Below are positions 6,549 to 15,078 of a DNA stretch of 17,064 nucleotides, piece after piece. The position numbers were made by a program, and so were the translations under genes. Every line of letters starts with the position of its first letter. Position 1 is the first letter of the stretch. Under the pieces are notes generated by a model. That model was not told the origin of the DNA, did not search any database, and saw only the letters and a program-made list of their open reading frames with translations. Origin of the DNA: an uncultured Verrucomicrobiota bacterium (GTDB lineage: Bacteria > Verrucomicrobiota > Kiritimatiellia > RFP12 > UBA1067); the NCBI GenBank assembly GCA_937901395.1, contig CALCDB010000004.1, positions 1 through 17,064 on the forward strand, in the 5' to 3' direction.

Positions 6549-9500
6549 TTATCTCCTTTGGAGCAATGGCGAAGCAATTTCGCGTAGCTCTTTATCTGTT
6601 TGAATTCTATCCAAAACCGTCTTCTCATCTATCTGATATGCGATGGCGAAATTACGAATTGCCGCCTGTTTGCGCCCTGTACGATATTGTATCTTCGCAA
6701 GATCAATCCACGCTTCGACATCACCAGTTGGATTCACCTTTAAATAGCGCATAAGACACGTCTCCGCCGCCGCATGCAAATTATTATCCATAAGCACAAT
6801 TGATAGCATCCGCAGTTTTTGTGGATTATTTACCCGCTCGAAGATCTTAAGCGCGAGTTGCGCCGCCTCCTCGTCGCGCCCCATCCCAATATAGCAACGC
6901 ATCAATAAATAACTATCGTCATCCGTGAACTTCCCCTCGCGCTGTTTCGCCTCCAACCGATCCACTTCGCTCAACAAGGTCATGAGTCGATTCACTTGAT
7001 TACGGATAATCGCAGTTCTGGTGTTATGCGGATCAATCGTATCAAGATAATCCATCAACTCCAAAACTACCTCCCACCGACGATACGGAATCAAACATTC
7101 CTGCGCATACCGCAATGTCGCTTCTGGCGCCGCCGGATAGAGAATGCACGCCTCGCGAAATGCCTGCGATCCCTCGCGATAACGTCCCTGCTTGTTATAT
7201 AACCCCGCAATCGAAGCGCGCAATTTGGAGAATGACTTCTGCCCTGCGAAGTCACGCCGATACATCGGATCATCCAACAATCTCCGCGTATACCAATCCC
7301 AAAAATCCGCATCCTTGTTCGCTATCTTCGCATCATAAGTAGTGGCGGTGGAATTGAGTTTCATGATCAACCCGTGCGGAGAAAGATACGGGTACATCCA
7401 CGGAATCGCATAACTCTCTTCGACATAAAATGAATGACGCGTACGATCGTGTTTATACATCATCTCCGTAATGATACCATTAATCTCCATTACCCCCAAT
7501 GCCCCGGTTACTTGAACTCTGCCGTTCTCTATCTGCAAATCCCCATTCGCTGCACGCACTCCGCTCTTAACCTCACGCACGTAGATATCAAACGCATTCT
7601 CGCAATCTTCCTTAGCAGGAATCCATATCTCATCGCCGTAAAGATCGCGCATAACCGACATATAGGTATCATCCGCCAACGCATTCTGAGTAATGAGATA
7701 AATATCTGGCCTAAACTGCGCGGCATAAATCATATACGTCGGCACGAATCGCCCTGGATCTGTACCGCCAAAGAAAATTGAAAACTTATCCATTGCCGGC
7801 GGATAATTTGGATCCGGCAACGGCTCTTCGTCCGCCGAAAGCTGTTCCTTTATCGCATTCGCGCCCTCAAGTTGATATGCGCCAAACTGCCAACCGAAAG
7901 TATGCCCATTTTGTTCCGCTCCGCCTAACTCAAAGACCATGCGATCATCCGTATAGTTCTGCTCGATTGGACATATCATCGCAGTCAAGATAGTCGCTCC
8001 TCCAAGTACGCTCGCCCATATCCAATGCGGTTTAACATAACGATTCAAAACCTTTACAACGATAACCGAAAAGAATAACACCCCATAGCCAATCCATAAC
8101 GCAATCATCGCATGCGACGAGATGAACTTCACCTTTTGTATGAACCCATCTTGCACATCACCCTTTACATTGGCAAGCATAATTAAAAAGAACGACATCA
8201 TTAGGAAGCATACTAAAATCGCGCTCATCCATTGCAGAAATATACCACGATCCTTTATCATCATGCTCTTCGCTAAGCTCTTGCGCCCGAACTCAACCAC
8301 CTTCGTAAATAGGGCTAATATCATCGCGAATGGAACCAACGCAAACCAAACCAGTGAATCGGTGAATTGCAACTTTACATCGCCAAAATAATGCCCCATC
8401 TGAACCTTAAAGAACTCATAGAAATCACTGAACCCATTGAATGACGGAAACTTAATCGCTTCATATTGTCCACGCGTAATCGCATGCTTAAAGCCATCCC
8501 AAGTTCTTGGATAGCCCCAATTCATCGGCGGATTCAATTCCGAGACAATCGGCATATACACATAGAAGGAAACGCCCAATTGAGTGAAGAAAGCGGCCCC
8601 CGCCACGCTCTTGCCATTCGGCAAGGTTATTGAAGCCAGTGCAAGCAATATGAAGTTCCAAACAATTGGCCAACCAAACCACCAACTTTCAGGGTGGGTA
8701 AGACCATTCATAGCCCCATTGCGCAAAAGGATGAAAGCCGCTATATGCAACCCCGCAACCGGAATCGCGAATAAAAGACCCTTCTTCGTAAATGCCGCCA
8801 AGCCAAATAACACGACGATCAGCAACCAAAACACACTCGTTGATTTCGCCCACGGGAATTGCTTGCCCGCATAGTAAAGCGAACTCGGCGTCGACACATT
8901 AAGCGCGATTATTATCGCCAACCCCGCAAATAAGATAGCCCCAATCATATATGGAAGCTTAAGATTCTTAGTTGAGCGAATATCATCAACCGAAAGCGCC
9001 GCTAAAACCGAAAACACAACGCTCGTACATACCATTGCCGCTATCAATAGATACTTCACCGGCTCAATGAGCGGAGCAATCTCGACCTCCCCCCATGGCC
9101 AAGAATGATGCGAGGTAATTCGCGTGCCCAAGAATAACAACCCCGCTCCCAAGAAACCCAATATCATCACTGCGCGCTTGGCCGCCGACTGTCTCTCGCG
9201 TTTGAAAAGCACAATCGCCACAATAATGCCAATCAACAACAACGCAAGGGCGATGATGATTAAATAATTATTTGGACACGCATTCGTGAACGAATCAATT
9301 TCTGGTAGCTGTCTGTCAAAATAGACTTCACCATCTGACAATCTTACCAATCTTCCCCACTGATTCGCCGATATGCCAACTGGCAGATGCTTGTTAATCA
9401 CATCCGACTGCATACTTCCATCAGCACGTGACAACTGTCCTATCGCCAAGAGTTGCCACGTAAGCCCAATTGGGATGAGATAAATGAATACATCTCTAAA

Positions 9501-10142
9501 CAACCCGATATTCTTCATTGCGATTATAATCGCCAATGGGAAAATGGCAAATAGCAAAACTTGGTAATTCGTCAACCCCAACCCAAATACAAATGCCGTA
9601 AGCCAAAGAATCTTATCCGAAGGTCTGCGCAACCACCGATAACTGAGCAAGAATACCCACATCAGGAACAACGCATTTAATGAATATATCTCAACGATTG
9701 TGGATTGCGACCATTCAACTGGAGAAAACGCGAAAGTAAGCGCCCCGCCTACTCCGCCAGCAAATGCAAGAATTGAAACGCTTAGTTTCTCGCTCTCATC
9801 TGAATCAATAAAATCTCTACCTGACCTACAAATTAGCATCGCCGTACAACCAGCCGCAAATGCGCCGAACGTAGCCGAGCATAAACTCACCGCCCATGCT
9901 GGCGTTGGATGCCCCATATAAGTAACCCACGAAAACACCTTGCAAAATAGCCATGAAACAAATGTCCAGAAAGGATATCCAGGCGGATGCGGCACTCCCA
10001 ACCTCGCTGCCGCCGTAGCCAATTCGCCAGAATCCTCCAACCCCACGCTAGGCCCTAACGTGAAGAAATATACTAAAAAAGTCACGATGGTGGCAGTCCA
10101 AAAGGCCGCCCAATCCAACCCTGTAAAAAACCTATCCCTCAT
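6549..10142 (-). CDS. DUF2723 multi-pass membrane protein (GT-C-like glycosyltransferase candidate) with TPR tail
   Basis: This 1197-residue protein has an N-terminal DUF2723 domain: LEDSGEL at residues 35-41 and PHPPGYPFWT at 51-60 are its hallmark blocks. Roughly 18-20 hydrophobic segments run to about residue 723. A soluble part follows (724-974), including FFGGTDPGRFVPTY, then TPR-like helical pairs from about 975 to the end (for example GRYREGSQAFREACILYP). The eukaryotic DUF2723 protein TMEM260 has been described as a protein O-mannosyltransferase, so this protein may move a lipid-linked sugar onto an extracytoplasmic acceptor; the acceptor here is unknown. The ATG at 10142 has no Shine-Dalgarno sequence, and a TGGTATAAT promoter box ends eight bases upstream. 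ilvE abuts downstream. Sampled G+C is lowest here (37% in one 60-bp line). The domain call is firm, the biochemical role inferred. Confidence 0.85.
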   Translation of the reverse strand: MRDRFFTGLDWAAFWTATIVTFLVYFFTLGPSVGLEDSGELATAAARLGVPHPPGYPFWTFVSWLFCKVFSWVTYMGHPTPAWAVSLCSATFGAFAAGCTAMLICRSGRDFIDSDESEKLSVSILAFAGGVGGALTFAFSPVEWSQSTIVEIYSLNALFLMWVFLLSYRWLRRPSDKILWLTAFVFGLGLTNYQVLLFAIFPLAIIIAMKNIGLFRDVFIYLIPIGLTWQLLAIGQLSRADGSMQSDVINKHLPVGISANQWGRLVRLSDGEVYFDRQLPEIDSFTNACPNNYLIIIALALLLIGIIVAIVLFKRERQSAAKRAVMILGFLGAGLLFLGTRITSHHSWPWGEVEIAPLIEPVKYLLIAAMVCTSVVFSVLAALSVDDIRSTKNLKLPYMIGAILFAGLAIIIALNVSTPSSLYYAGKQFPWAKSTSVFWLLIVVLFGLAAFTKKGLLFAIPVAGLHIAAFILLRNGAMNGLTHPESWWFGWPIVWNFILLALASITLPNGKSVAGAAFFTQLGVSFYVYMPIVSELNPPMNWGYPRTWDGFKHAITRGQYEAIKFPSFNGFSDFYEFFKVQMGHYFGDVKLQFTDSLVWFALVPFAMILALFTKVVEFGRKSLAKSMMIKDRGIFLQWMSAILVCFLMMSFFLIMLANVKGDVQDGFIQKVKFISSHAMIALWIGYGVLFFSVIVVKVLNRYVKPHWIWASVLGGATILTAMICPIEQNYTDDRMVFELGGAEQNGHTFGWQFGAYQLEGANAIKEQLSADEEPLPDPNYPPAMDKFSIFFGGTDPGRFVPTYMIYAAQFRPDIYLITQNALADDTYMSVMRDLYGDEIWIPAKEDCENAFDIYVREVKSGVRAANGDLQIENGRVQVTGALGVMEINGIITEMMYKHDRTRHSFYVEESYAIPWMYPYLSPHGLIMKLNSTATTYDAKIANKDADFWDWYTRRLLDDPMYRRDFAGQKSFSKLRASIAGLYNKQGRYREGSQAFREACILYPAAPEATLRYAQECLIPYRRWEVVLELMDYLDTIDPHNTRTAIIRNQVNRLMTLLSEVDRLEAKQREGKFTDDDSYLLMRCYIGMGRDEEAAQLALKIFERVNNPQKLRMLSIVLMDNNLHAAAETCLMRYLKVNPTGDVEAWIDLAKIQYRTGRKQAAIRNFAIAYQIDEKTVLDRIQTDKELREIASPLLQRR

Positions 10143-10150
10143 ACCGTCGT

Positions 10151-10159
10151 ATTATACCA
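10151..10159 (-). promoter_or_regulatory. Extended -10 promoter (TGGTATAAT) for the DUF2723 gene
   Basis: TATAAT at 10156-10151, preceded by TGG, is a perfect extended -10 element on the minus strand. It ends eight bases before the ATG at 10142. The predicted transcript would have a leader of only about two bases. It directly follows the T-run of the putative terminator. No convincing -35 is present at 17 bp. The same arrangement occurs upstream of the antiporter gene, which strengthens both calls. Confidence 0.55.
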
Positions 10160-10180
10160 AAAAAATGCGCATCAATGCAC
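10159..10180 (-). terminator. Small Rho-independent terminator after tadB
   Basis: On the minus strand GTGCA-TTGA-TGCGC can form a 5-bp stem (one G-U pair) with a four-base loop, followed by A and then seven T residues (10165-10159). It starts three bases after the tadB stop. The stem is short, so termination may be partial. The T-run placement and the promoter immediately after it support a transcription boundary between the Tad genes and the DUF2723 gene. Confidence 0.5.
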
Positions 10181-10182
10181 GA

Positions 10183-10860
10183 TTAAACATCAATCTTGAT
10201 AATTTTTCTTATCATCAGCCAACCAATCACAATAAGAACCGACATCGCCACCATAGCCAATATTCCTGTAATGCTTGTCAAAAATGGTATCATCATCTTG
10301 GGCTTGAGTATCGTCATCACCAGTCCTAGAAATATCGGCATCGCAGATACAACCAAGCCCTGCATCCTACCTTGCGCGGTTAGAGACTTCACCTTGCGCT
10401 CAATCTTCATTCTCCCTCGAATCGTATCGGAAATCTTATCAAATATTTCCGTCACATTGCCGCCTGTCTTGCGTGCGATGAGGATCGCCGTCGTCACCAA
10501 GGTAAGATCTTCCGAGCCCACGCGTTCACTCAAGGATTCCAACGCCCCCTCAAAACTCATGCCAATCTTCAACTGCTGTTGCAAAATCGCGAACTCATCG
10601 CTCATCGGCTTGTCCGACTGCTCTACGACCGAATCTATCGCCTGCGAAATCGAAAACCCTGCTCTAAGTGCATTCGACATCGTCGCCAACGCTTCCGGCA
10701 ATTGCGAATTGAACTTATCTCTACGCTTGGCATCCAAATACCTTGCAAGCGGCGAATCCCCATTTTGCCAACCAACCTTAATCTTTACCCCGCCAACCAA
10801 ATACCATACGATACCCAGCGCACAAATAGCAAATAAACCTACTATCGTCCACTCAAGCAT
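10183..10860 (-). CDS. tadB: Type II secretion F-domain protein, TadB-like pilus assembly platform protein
   Basis: This is an inner-membrane platform protein that works with the CpaF ATPase to assemble Tad/Flp-type pili. The 225 residues contain one N-terminal membrane segment (about 3-24), a T2SSF domain (about 53-180, with LPEALATMSNALRAGFSISQAI and an ARKTGGNVTEIF stretch), and two C-terminal membrane segments (about 169-186 and 193-216). Typical TadB proteins have about 300 residues with a longer N-terminal membrane part, so this is a short form; it is intact and shows no frameshift. The start overlaps the cpaF stop by 8 bp without a strong ribosome site, indicating translational coupling. 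No tadC partner follows; the next element is a terminator-like hairpin. Assignment as TadB rather than TadC rests on position after cpaF and the N-terminal membrane segment. Confidence 0.85.
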   Translation of the reverse strand: MLEWTIVGLFAICALGIVWYLVGGVKIKVGWQNGDSPLARYLDAKRRDKFNSQLPEALATMSNALRAGFSISQAIDSVVEQSDKPMSDEFAILQQQLKIGMSFEGALESLSERVGSEDLTLVTTAILIARKTGGNVTEIFDKISDTIRGRMKIERKVKSLTAQGRMQGLVVSAMPIFLGLVMTILKPKMMIPFLTSITGILAMVAMSVLIVIGWLMIRKIIKIDV

Positions 10861-12496
10861 TTTCGTTGAAAATCCCCATATCTATCTTAAGCCCTCTGCC
10901 CTTGAGCTGATCTAACCACGTCGGAATTGCACCCGTCGGCTTTACCTCGCCAAGAACCCTACCATCTTCAGTTAATCCCGTCTGCTCGAAACAAAAGATA
11001 TCTTGCATTACGATTTGATTTCCTTCCAGCCCCGTAACCTCAGTAACCGCCGTTACTTTACGGCTCCCATCTACCATGCGCGATTCGTGGATGATTATAT
11101 CCACTGCGCTTGCTATCTGCTCACGAATCGCACGTGATGGCAATTCCATGCCACTCATTAGCACCATCGTTTCCAGACGCGAAATTACATCACGAGGAGA
11201 ATTCGCGTGCACTGTCGTCAGCGAGCCATCATGGCCAGTGTTCATCGCCTGCAACATATCCAACGCCTCTCCGCCTCGACACTCTCCAACAATAATTCGA
11301 TCCGGTCGCATACGTAATGAATTCTTCACCAAGTCGCGTATGGTAACCGCCCCCTTGCCTTCAATATTCGGCGGCCTCGCCTCAAGCCGAACCACATGCG
11401 GTTGCTGGAGACGCAATTCTGCCGCATCTTCAATCGTCACAATTCGCTCGGTTCTCGGTATGTAACCAGAAAGCAAATTCAATAGCGTCGTCTTTCCAGA
11501 ACCTGTTCCTCCTGCGACAATGATATTCTTACGCATCATAACCGCCATTCGCATGAATTCAGCCACCGATTCCGTCCAGGTGCCATATTTGATAAAATCT
11601 TCCGCCACCAATGCCTTCTTAGCAAACTTTCTGATCGTGATGGTAGGCCCACTCAACGCCAATGGCGCAATAATCGCATTTACACGCGAACCATCCGCCA
11701 ATCGCGCGTCTACATATGGTTGCGACTCGTCAATTCGCCGCCCCAAAGGCGCGACAATTCGCTCAATTACCGCCATTACGCTCGCATCATCACTGAATTG
11801 ACAATCTGATAGCTGCAACTTGCCAGCCCGCTCTACATATACCTTCTCCGGACCATTGACCATAATCTCGGTCACCGAGTCGTCTGATAGCAAGTCCTCT
11901 AGCGGTCCTAAGCGCATCGCCTCGTTGAATACATCTTCCTCCAATCGTATTGGATCAATCCCTTGCGGCAATCTGCCATTTGCTATTACTTCGTCAACAA
12001 TATCGTGAATTCTATCTCTGGCGGTATCTTCCAGCCCCTCACGATCCACCCCATCCATCGTGAGCTTTTTCATGTCCATACGCTTTAATAGCTCACGCTG
12101 AATCTGATTCTGCACGCTCCTACGCAAAGTGCGCATAGAATCATCATCCTCAACATCTGTATCCGCCGTCTTGAGCTCCGCTCGCTCTACTACATCTTCA
12201 TTTTTAGGCGCTTCAACCTCACCAACCCTAAGCATCTCTCTGCCAATTTGTATTACCATTCCGCCGTCAAGCTCTACCGCTCCATCTATCATCTCTCCAT
12301 TCACCAATGTCCCGTTCGCACTGCCGAGATCTTCTAAAATCGCCTTCCCCTCGCGAATCGTTAACACGGCATGTCGTTCGCTCACCTCCAATGAGTCGAA
12401 ACGTATCTGACACCCCGCGCCTCGCCCGATATAGTATGCCCCATCCACCAAATCTTGGGTGGCGAGTTTCCCATTTACTAATGTAGTTAATACCAT
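10853..12496 (-). CDS. cpaF: FHA domain-CpaF/TadA fusion, secretion ATPase of a Tad-type pilus system
   Basis: This cytoplasmic ATPase powers assembly of Tad/Flp-type pili. Residues 1-95 are a forkhead-associated domain: GRGAGC (24-29), SERH (39-42), and the LGSANGTLVNG block (57-67), which together form a phosphothreonine-binding site. An acidic linker (about 97-120) leads to the CpaF part: MVNGPEKVY (212-220), Walker A GGTGSGKTT (329-337), IEDAAELRL (355-363), RIIVGECRGGE (400-410) and the histidine box GHDGSLTTVH (421-430). At 547 residues, all catalytic blocks are intact. The ATG at 12496 lies one base after the cpaB stop with no Shine-Dalgarno sequence, so translation is probably coupled. 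The FHA domain suggests control by threonine phosphorylation, but no Ser/Thr kinase gene is in the window. The fusion architecture occurs in some other bacteria. Confidence 0.95.
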   Translation of the reverse strand: MVLTTLVNGKLATQDLVDGAYYIGRGAGCQIRFDSLEVSERHAVLTIREGKAILEDLGSANGTLVNGEMIDGAVELDGGMVIQIGREMLRVGEVEAPKNEDVVERAELKTADTDVEDDDSMRTLRRSVQNQIQRELLKRMDMKKLTMDGVDREGLEDTARDRIHDIVDEVIANGRLPQGIDPIRLEEDVFNEAMRLGPLEDLLSDDSVTEIMVNGPEKVYVERAGKLQLSDCQFSDDASVMAVIERIVAPLGRRIDESQPYVDARLADGSRVNAIIAPLALSGPTITIRKFAKKALVAEDFIKYGTWTESVAEFMRMAVMMRKNIIVAGGTGSGKTTLLNLLSGYIPRTERIVTIEDAAELRLQQPHVVRLEARPPNIEGKGAVTIRDLVKNSLRMRPDRIIVGECRGGEALDMLQAMNTGHDGSLTTVHANSPRDVISRLETMVLMSGMELPSRAIREQIASAVDIIIHESRMVDGSRKVTAVTEVTGLEGNQIVMQDIFCFEQTGLTEDGRVLGEVKPTGAIPTWLDQLKGRGLKIDMGIFNENA

Positions 12497-12497
12497 A

Positions 12498-13307
12498 TCA
12501 ATGGTTCGTCAATTTCTGCGATTGCCGTTTCAAATTAAGTTCCTCAATCTCGCCCTGTATCTTTTCAAAGTTCACCTTTGGCAATTCTTTCTCATACGAG
12601 ATATCATTGCGATTTCTCAACGAGAGCATAAGCCGCCCCTTTATTTGTTCGGCGAAGGCCAGCATTTCCGCCTCACGGGGAGTCACCTCAAGCGTTATGG
12701 TTGAATAACTACTACCATTCATCATTCCAAGATTCACCGCGTTCATCTTCGCAGTCTGCGAACCCGTCGCCAACACCAATACGTTTTGCAAGATTGTGCA
12801 TGTAACAAAGTTCTTCTTTCCACCGACCGCATCGAAATCGAATGTTCCAATCACGTCGACATGATCATTGGGCTTTATCATACCCGAGACGGCCGCAGCC
12901 CCACTGCAATTAATCGAAATCGCGCGCATCTGCTTTTTGATTGCCGCCGACAACCCGACTTCGCGCATATCCCCGCCCTCAATATCCGACCAGAACACGA
13001 CATCGCGCTCAACATGGCTGCTTACCACTTTACGTCCTATGATATCCTGAACATTTTCTTTCGTCAGCGCCTTACCCTCTAGACCCAACTTTGGCAACTT
13101 CAATTCTCCAAGGTCATCCATGGAAATCACCGCTCCCGCTGGCACATCTCGCGCAAACACCAACACATACATCGAACCGTATCTGCCTTCATAAAATTGT
13201 TTACGCTCTTCCACTTCCGCCTCTTTCGTGTTTAGATACGCGCGCGTCAACAACGCCGCTATCAACCCAGCGACCAACGAAGAAATAAGTACGATCTTGC
13301 GCTTCAT
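12498..13307 (-). CDS. cpaB: CpaB/RcpC-like Flp pilus assembly protein with SAF domain
   Basis: CpaB is a periplasmic, membrane-anchored protein of the Tad pilus that works with the outer-membrane secretin. The 269-residue protein has an N-terminal membrane anchor (about 4-22), then a SAF domain beginning near YVLVFARDVPAGAVIS (47-62). The CpaB hallmark follows as GMIKPNDHVDVIGTFD (142-157), where the common PGD reads PND. A long C-terminal segment includes LEVTPREAEMLAFAEQIKG, the usual end of the domain. The ATG overlaps the fhs stop by one base (TGATG), and an AAGGGGA ribosome site lies in the end of fhs. It is followed by cpaF after one base. The partner secretin (CpaC/RcpA) is not in the window. 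Confidence 0.9.
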   Translation of the reverse strand: MKRKIVLISSLVAGLIAALLTRAYLNTKEAEVEERKQFYEGRYGSMYVLVFARDVPAGAVISMDDLGELKLPKLGLEGKALTKENVQDIIGRKVVSSHVERDVVFWSDIEGGDMREVGLSAAIKKQMRAISINCSGAAAVSGMIKPNDHVDVIGTFDFDAVGGKKNFVTCTILQNVLVLATGSQTAKMNAVNLGMMNGSSYSTITLEVTPREAEMLAFAEQIKGRLMLSLRNRNDISYEKELPKVNFEKIQGEIEELNLKRQSQKLTNH

Positions 13308-15070
13308 CAGTACAATCCCCTTACTTTACCGGTTTCTAAATCTACATCAATCTTGCGGAATGCCGGCGATGCCGACGTTCCTGGCATGAGCTTAATTTCT
13401 CCGGCAACTGGAACGATCAATCCAGCGCCGCTGAAAATCAGAACATCTCTCACTGGCAGTCTCCATCCCTTGGGTCTGCCCAATAATGATGGATCATGGG
13501 AAAGCGAATACTGCGTCTTTGCTATGCAGATTGGCAGATGCGCAGTCTCTTCATTCGCTTGTAATCGCTCGATCTTTTTCAAAGCAAGCGGTTCGAAATC
13601 AACCCCATCGCCGCCATACACTTCCTTCACCTGCTTTTCGATTCGATCCTTAAGTGGCTCTTCCAGGTCGCAAAGATAATGAAAATCATTGGTCTCGTCT
13701 GCCGCCTGAATCACCTTCTTGGCGAGCTCAATCGCGCCTTCGCCACCTTTGAGCCAATGATCCGATACCGCAAATTTAGCTCCAGCCCCCTCAACGACCT
13801 TTCGTACCAATTCGCGCTCATTTTCGGTATCCGTATAAAAAGCGTTGAGGCATACCACTGGATGGATTCCCGACTTGCGAATAATCTCGATGTGAGCAAG
13901 TAGATTTTCGCACCCCTTCTCGGTCAATTCCAAATTCTCGCTTGTGTACGCCTTATCTATCGGCAAGCCGGCCTTCACGGCTGGGGCTCCGCCATGCGCC
14001 TTGAGCGCGCGAATCGTAACCACCAACACCACTGCATCTGGCTTAAGCCCCGAACACCTACACTTTATATTCCAAAATTTTTCATACCCCATATCGGAGG
14101 CGAACCCACTCTCCGTAACCACATATTCGCCAAGCGCACACGCCAACTTATCCGCGACCACGGAATTCTGCCCAATCGCGATATTCGCAAACGGTCCGGC
14201 ATGCACCAACATCGGCTGGCCTTCAATGGACTGCATAAGCGTTGGCTTGATTGCGTTCAATAACAATGCGCACATCGCCCCATCGACTTCCAAATCCGCT
14301 GTCGTTATCGGCTTGCCGCTCTTCGAATACGCTACCACGATCTTCGATAGGCGTTTACGCAAATCCGCCAAATCGCTACTCATCGCCAATATCGCCATTA
14401 CTTCCGAAGCTACCGTAATATAGAAGCCGGAATCACAATTATATCCGTCCAACTTGCCGCCTCGGCCGATCTCTATGTTTCGCAATCCCTGTGCGCAAAA
14501 ATCCATCGCCCAACGAAATTGAATTCGCTTCTCGTCAATATCCAAACGCTTCAAACCACGTTCCGCGAGCCATGCATCATCATGATTGCGCTCATGCTGC
14601 ATACGCGAATTAATCGCTACCATCGCTAGATTGTTCGCATTAGTTATCGCGTCGATATCTCCGGTGAGCCCCAACGACAATGCCGTAAGCGGCACTACCT
14701 GCGCAAGACCCCCTCCGGCCGCCGAGCCCTTGATATTGAAAGTCGGCCCACCAGATGGCTGCCGAACGCACCCTATTACCTTCTTGCCTAGCTTGCCCAA
14801 TCCCTCTACCAAGCCCAATGTAGTGGTAGTCTTTCCTTCGCCCAATGAAGTTGGAGTTATCGCGGTTACATCAATATATTTGGCTCGTTTCTTCTCGCCT
14901 ACTCGCTTCAATATCTTACTCACATCCAATTTGGCGAGATGCCTACCATATGCATCCCATTCGTCATCCCTGATTCCCAACTCTGAAATCAACGCAGAAG
15001 CGGGTTTGATTCCCGCTTCTGCAGCCTCGGCAATCTGCCAATCCTTTAACTTCGTTGGATCGAGCTTCAT
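13307..15070 (-). CDS. fhs: Formate-tetrahydrofolate ligase
   Basis: This enzyme makes 10-formyl-THF from formate, THF and ATP, feeding purine and formyl-methionine synthesis, or the methyl branch of the Wood-Ljungdahl route where present. The 587-residue protein has the ATP loop TPTSLGEGKTT (72-82), FNIKGSAAGGGLAQVVP, LTGDIDAITNANNL, DGFYITV-like DSGFYITVASEVMAIL and GPFANIAIGQNS blocks. It is about 30 residues longer than the common bacterial form (about 557), partly through a segment around NSRMQHERNHDDAWLAERGL that resembles the eukaryotic C1-THF synthase layout. The ATG at 15070 is preceded by AAGGA about 12 bases away, a weak site, and lies 8 bp after the lipoprotein stop. cpaB follows with a 1-bp overlap. 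No folD, metF or other one-carbon gene is present here. Confidence 0.97.
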   Translation of the reverse strand: MKLDPTKLKDWQIAEAAEAGIKPASALISELGIRDDEWDAYGRHLAKLDVSKILKRVGEKKRAKYIDVTAITPTSLGEGKTTTTLGLVEGLGKLGKKVIGCVRQPSGGPTFNIKGSAAGGGLAQVVPLTALSLGLTGDIDAITNANNLAMVAINSRMQHERNHDDAWLAERGLKRLDIDEKRIQFRWAMDFCAQGLRNIEIGRGGKLDGYNCDSGFYITVASEVMAILAMSSDLADLRKRLSKIVVAYSKSGKPITTADLEVDGAMCALLLNAIKPTLMQSIEGQPMLVHAGPFANIAIGQNSVVADKLACALGEYVVTESGFASDMGYEKFWNIKCRCSGLKPDAVVLVVTIRALKAHGGAPAVKAGLPIDKAYTSENLELTEKGCENLLAHIEIIRKSGIHPVVCLNAFYTDTENERELVRKVVEGAGAKFAVSDHWLKGGEGAIELAKKVIQAADETNDFHYLCDLEEPLKDRIEKQVKEVYGGDGVDFEPLALKKIERLQANEETAHLPICIAKTQYSLSHDPSLLGRPKGWRLPVRDVLIFSGAGLIVPVAGEIKLMPGTSASPAFRKIDVDLETGKVRGLY

Positions 15071-15078
15071 AAGGCAAA

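Noticed and set aside
10196..10915. 239-codon open frame on the plus strand
   Set aside because: It lies opposite tadB and the end of cpaF, which have clear family motifs; its translation shows no domain. The same holds for other plus-strand frames such as 5535-6152 and 3207-3734.
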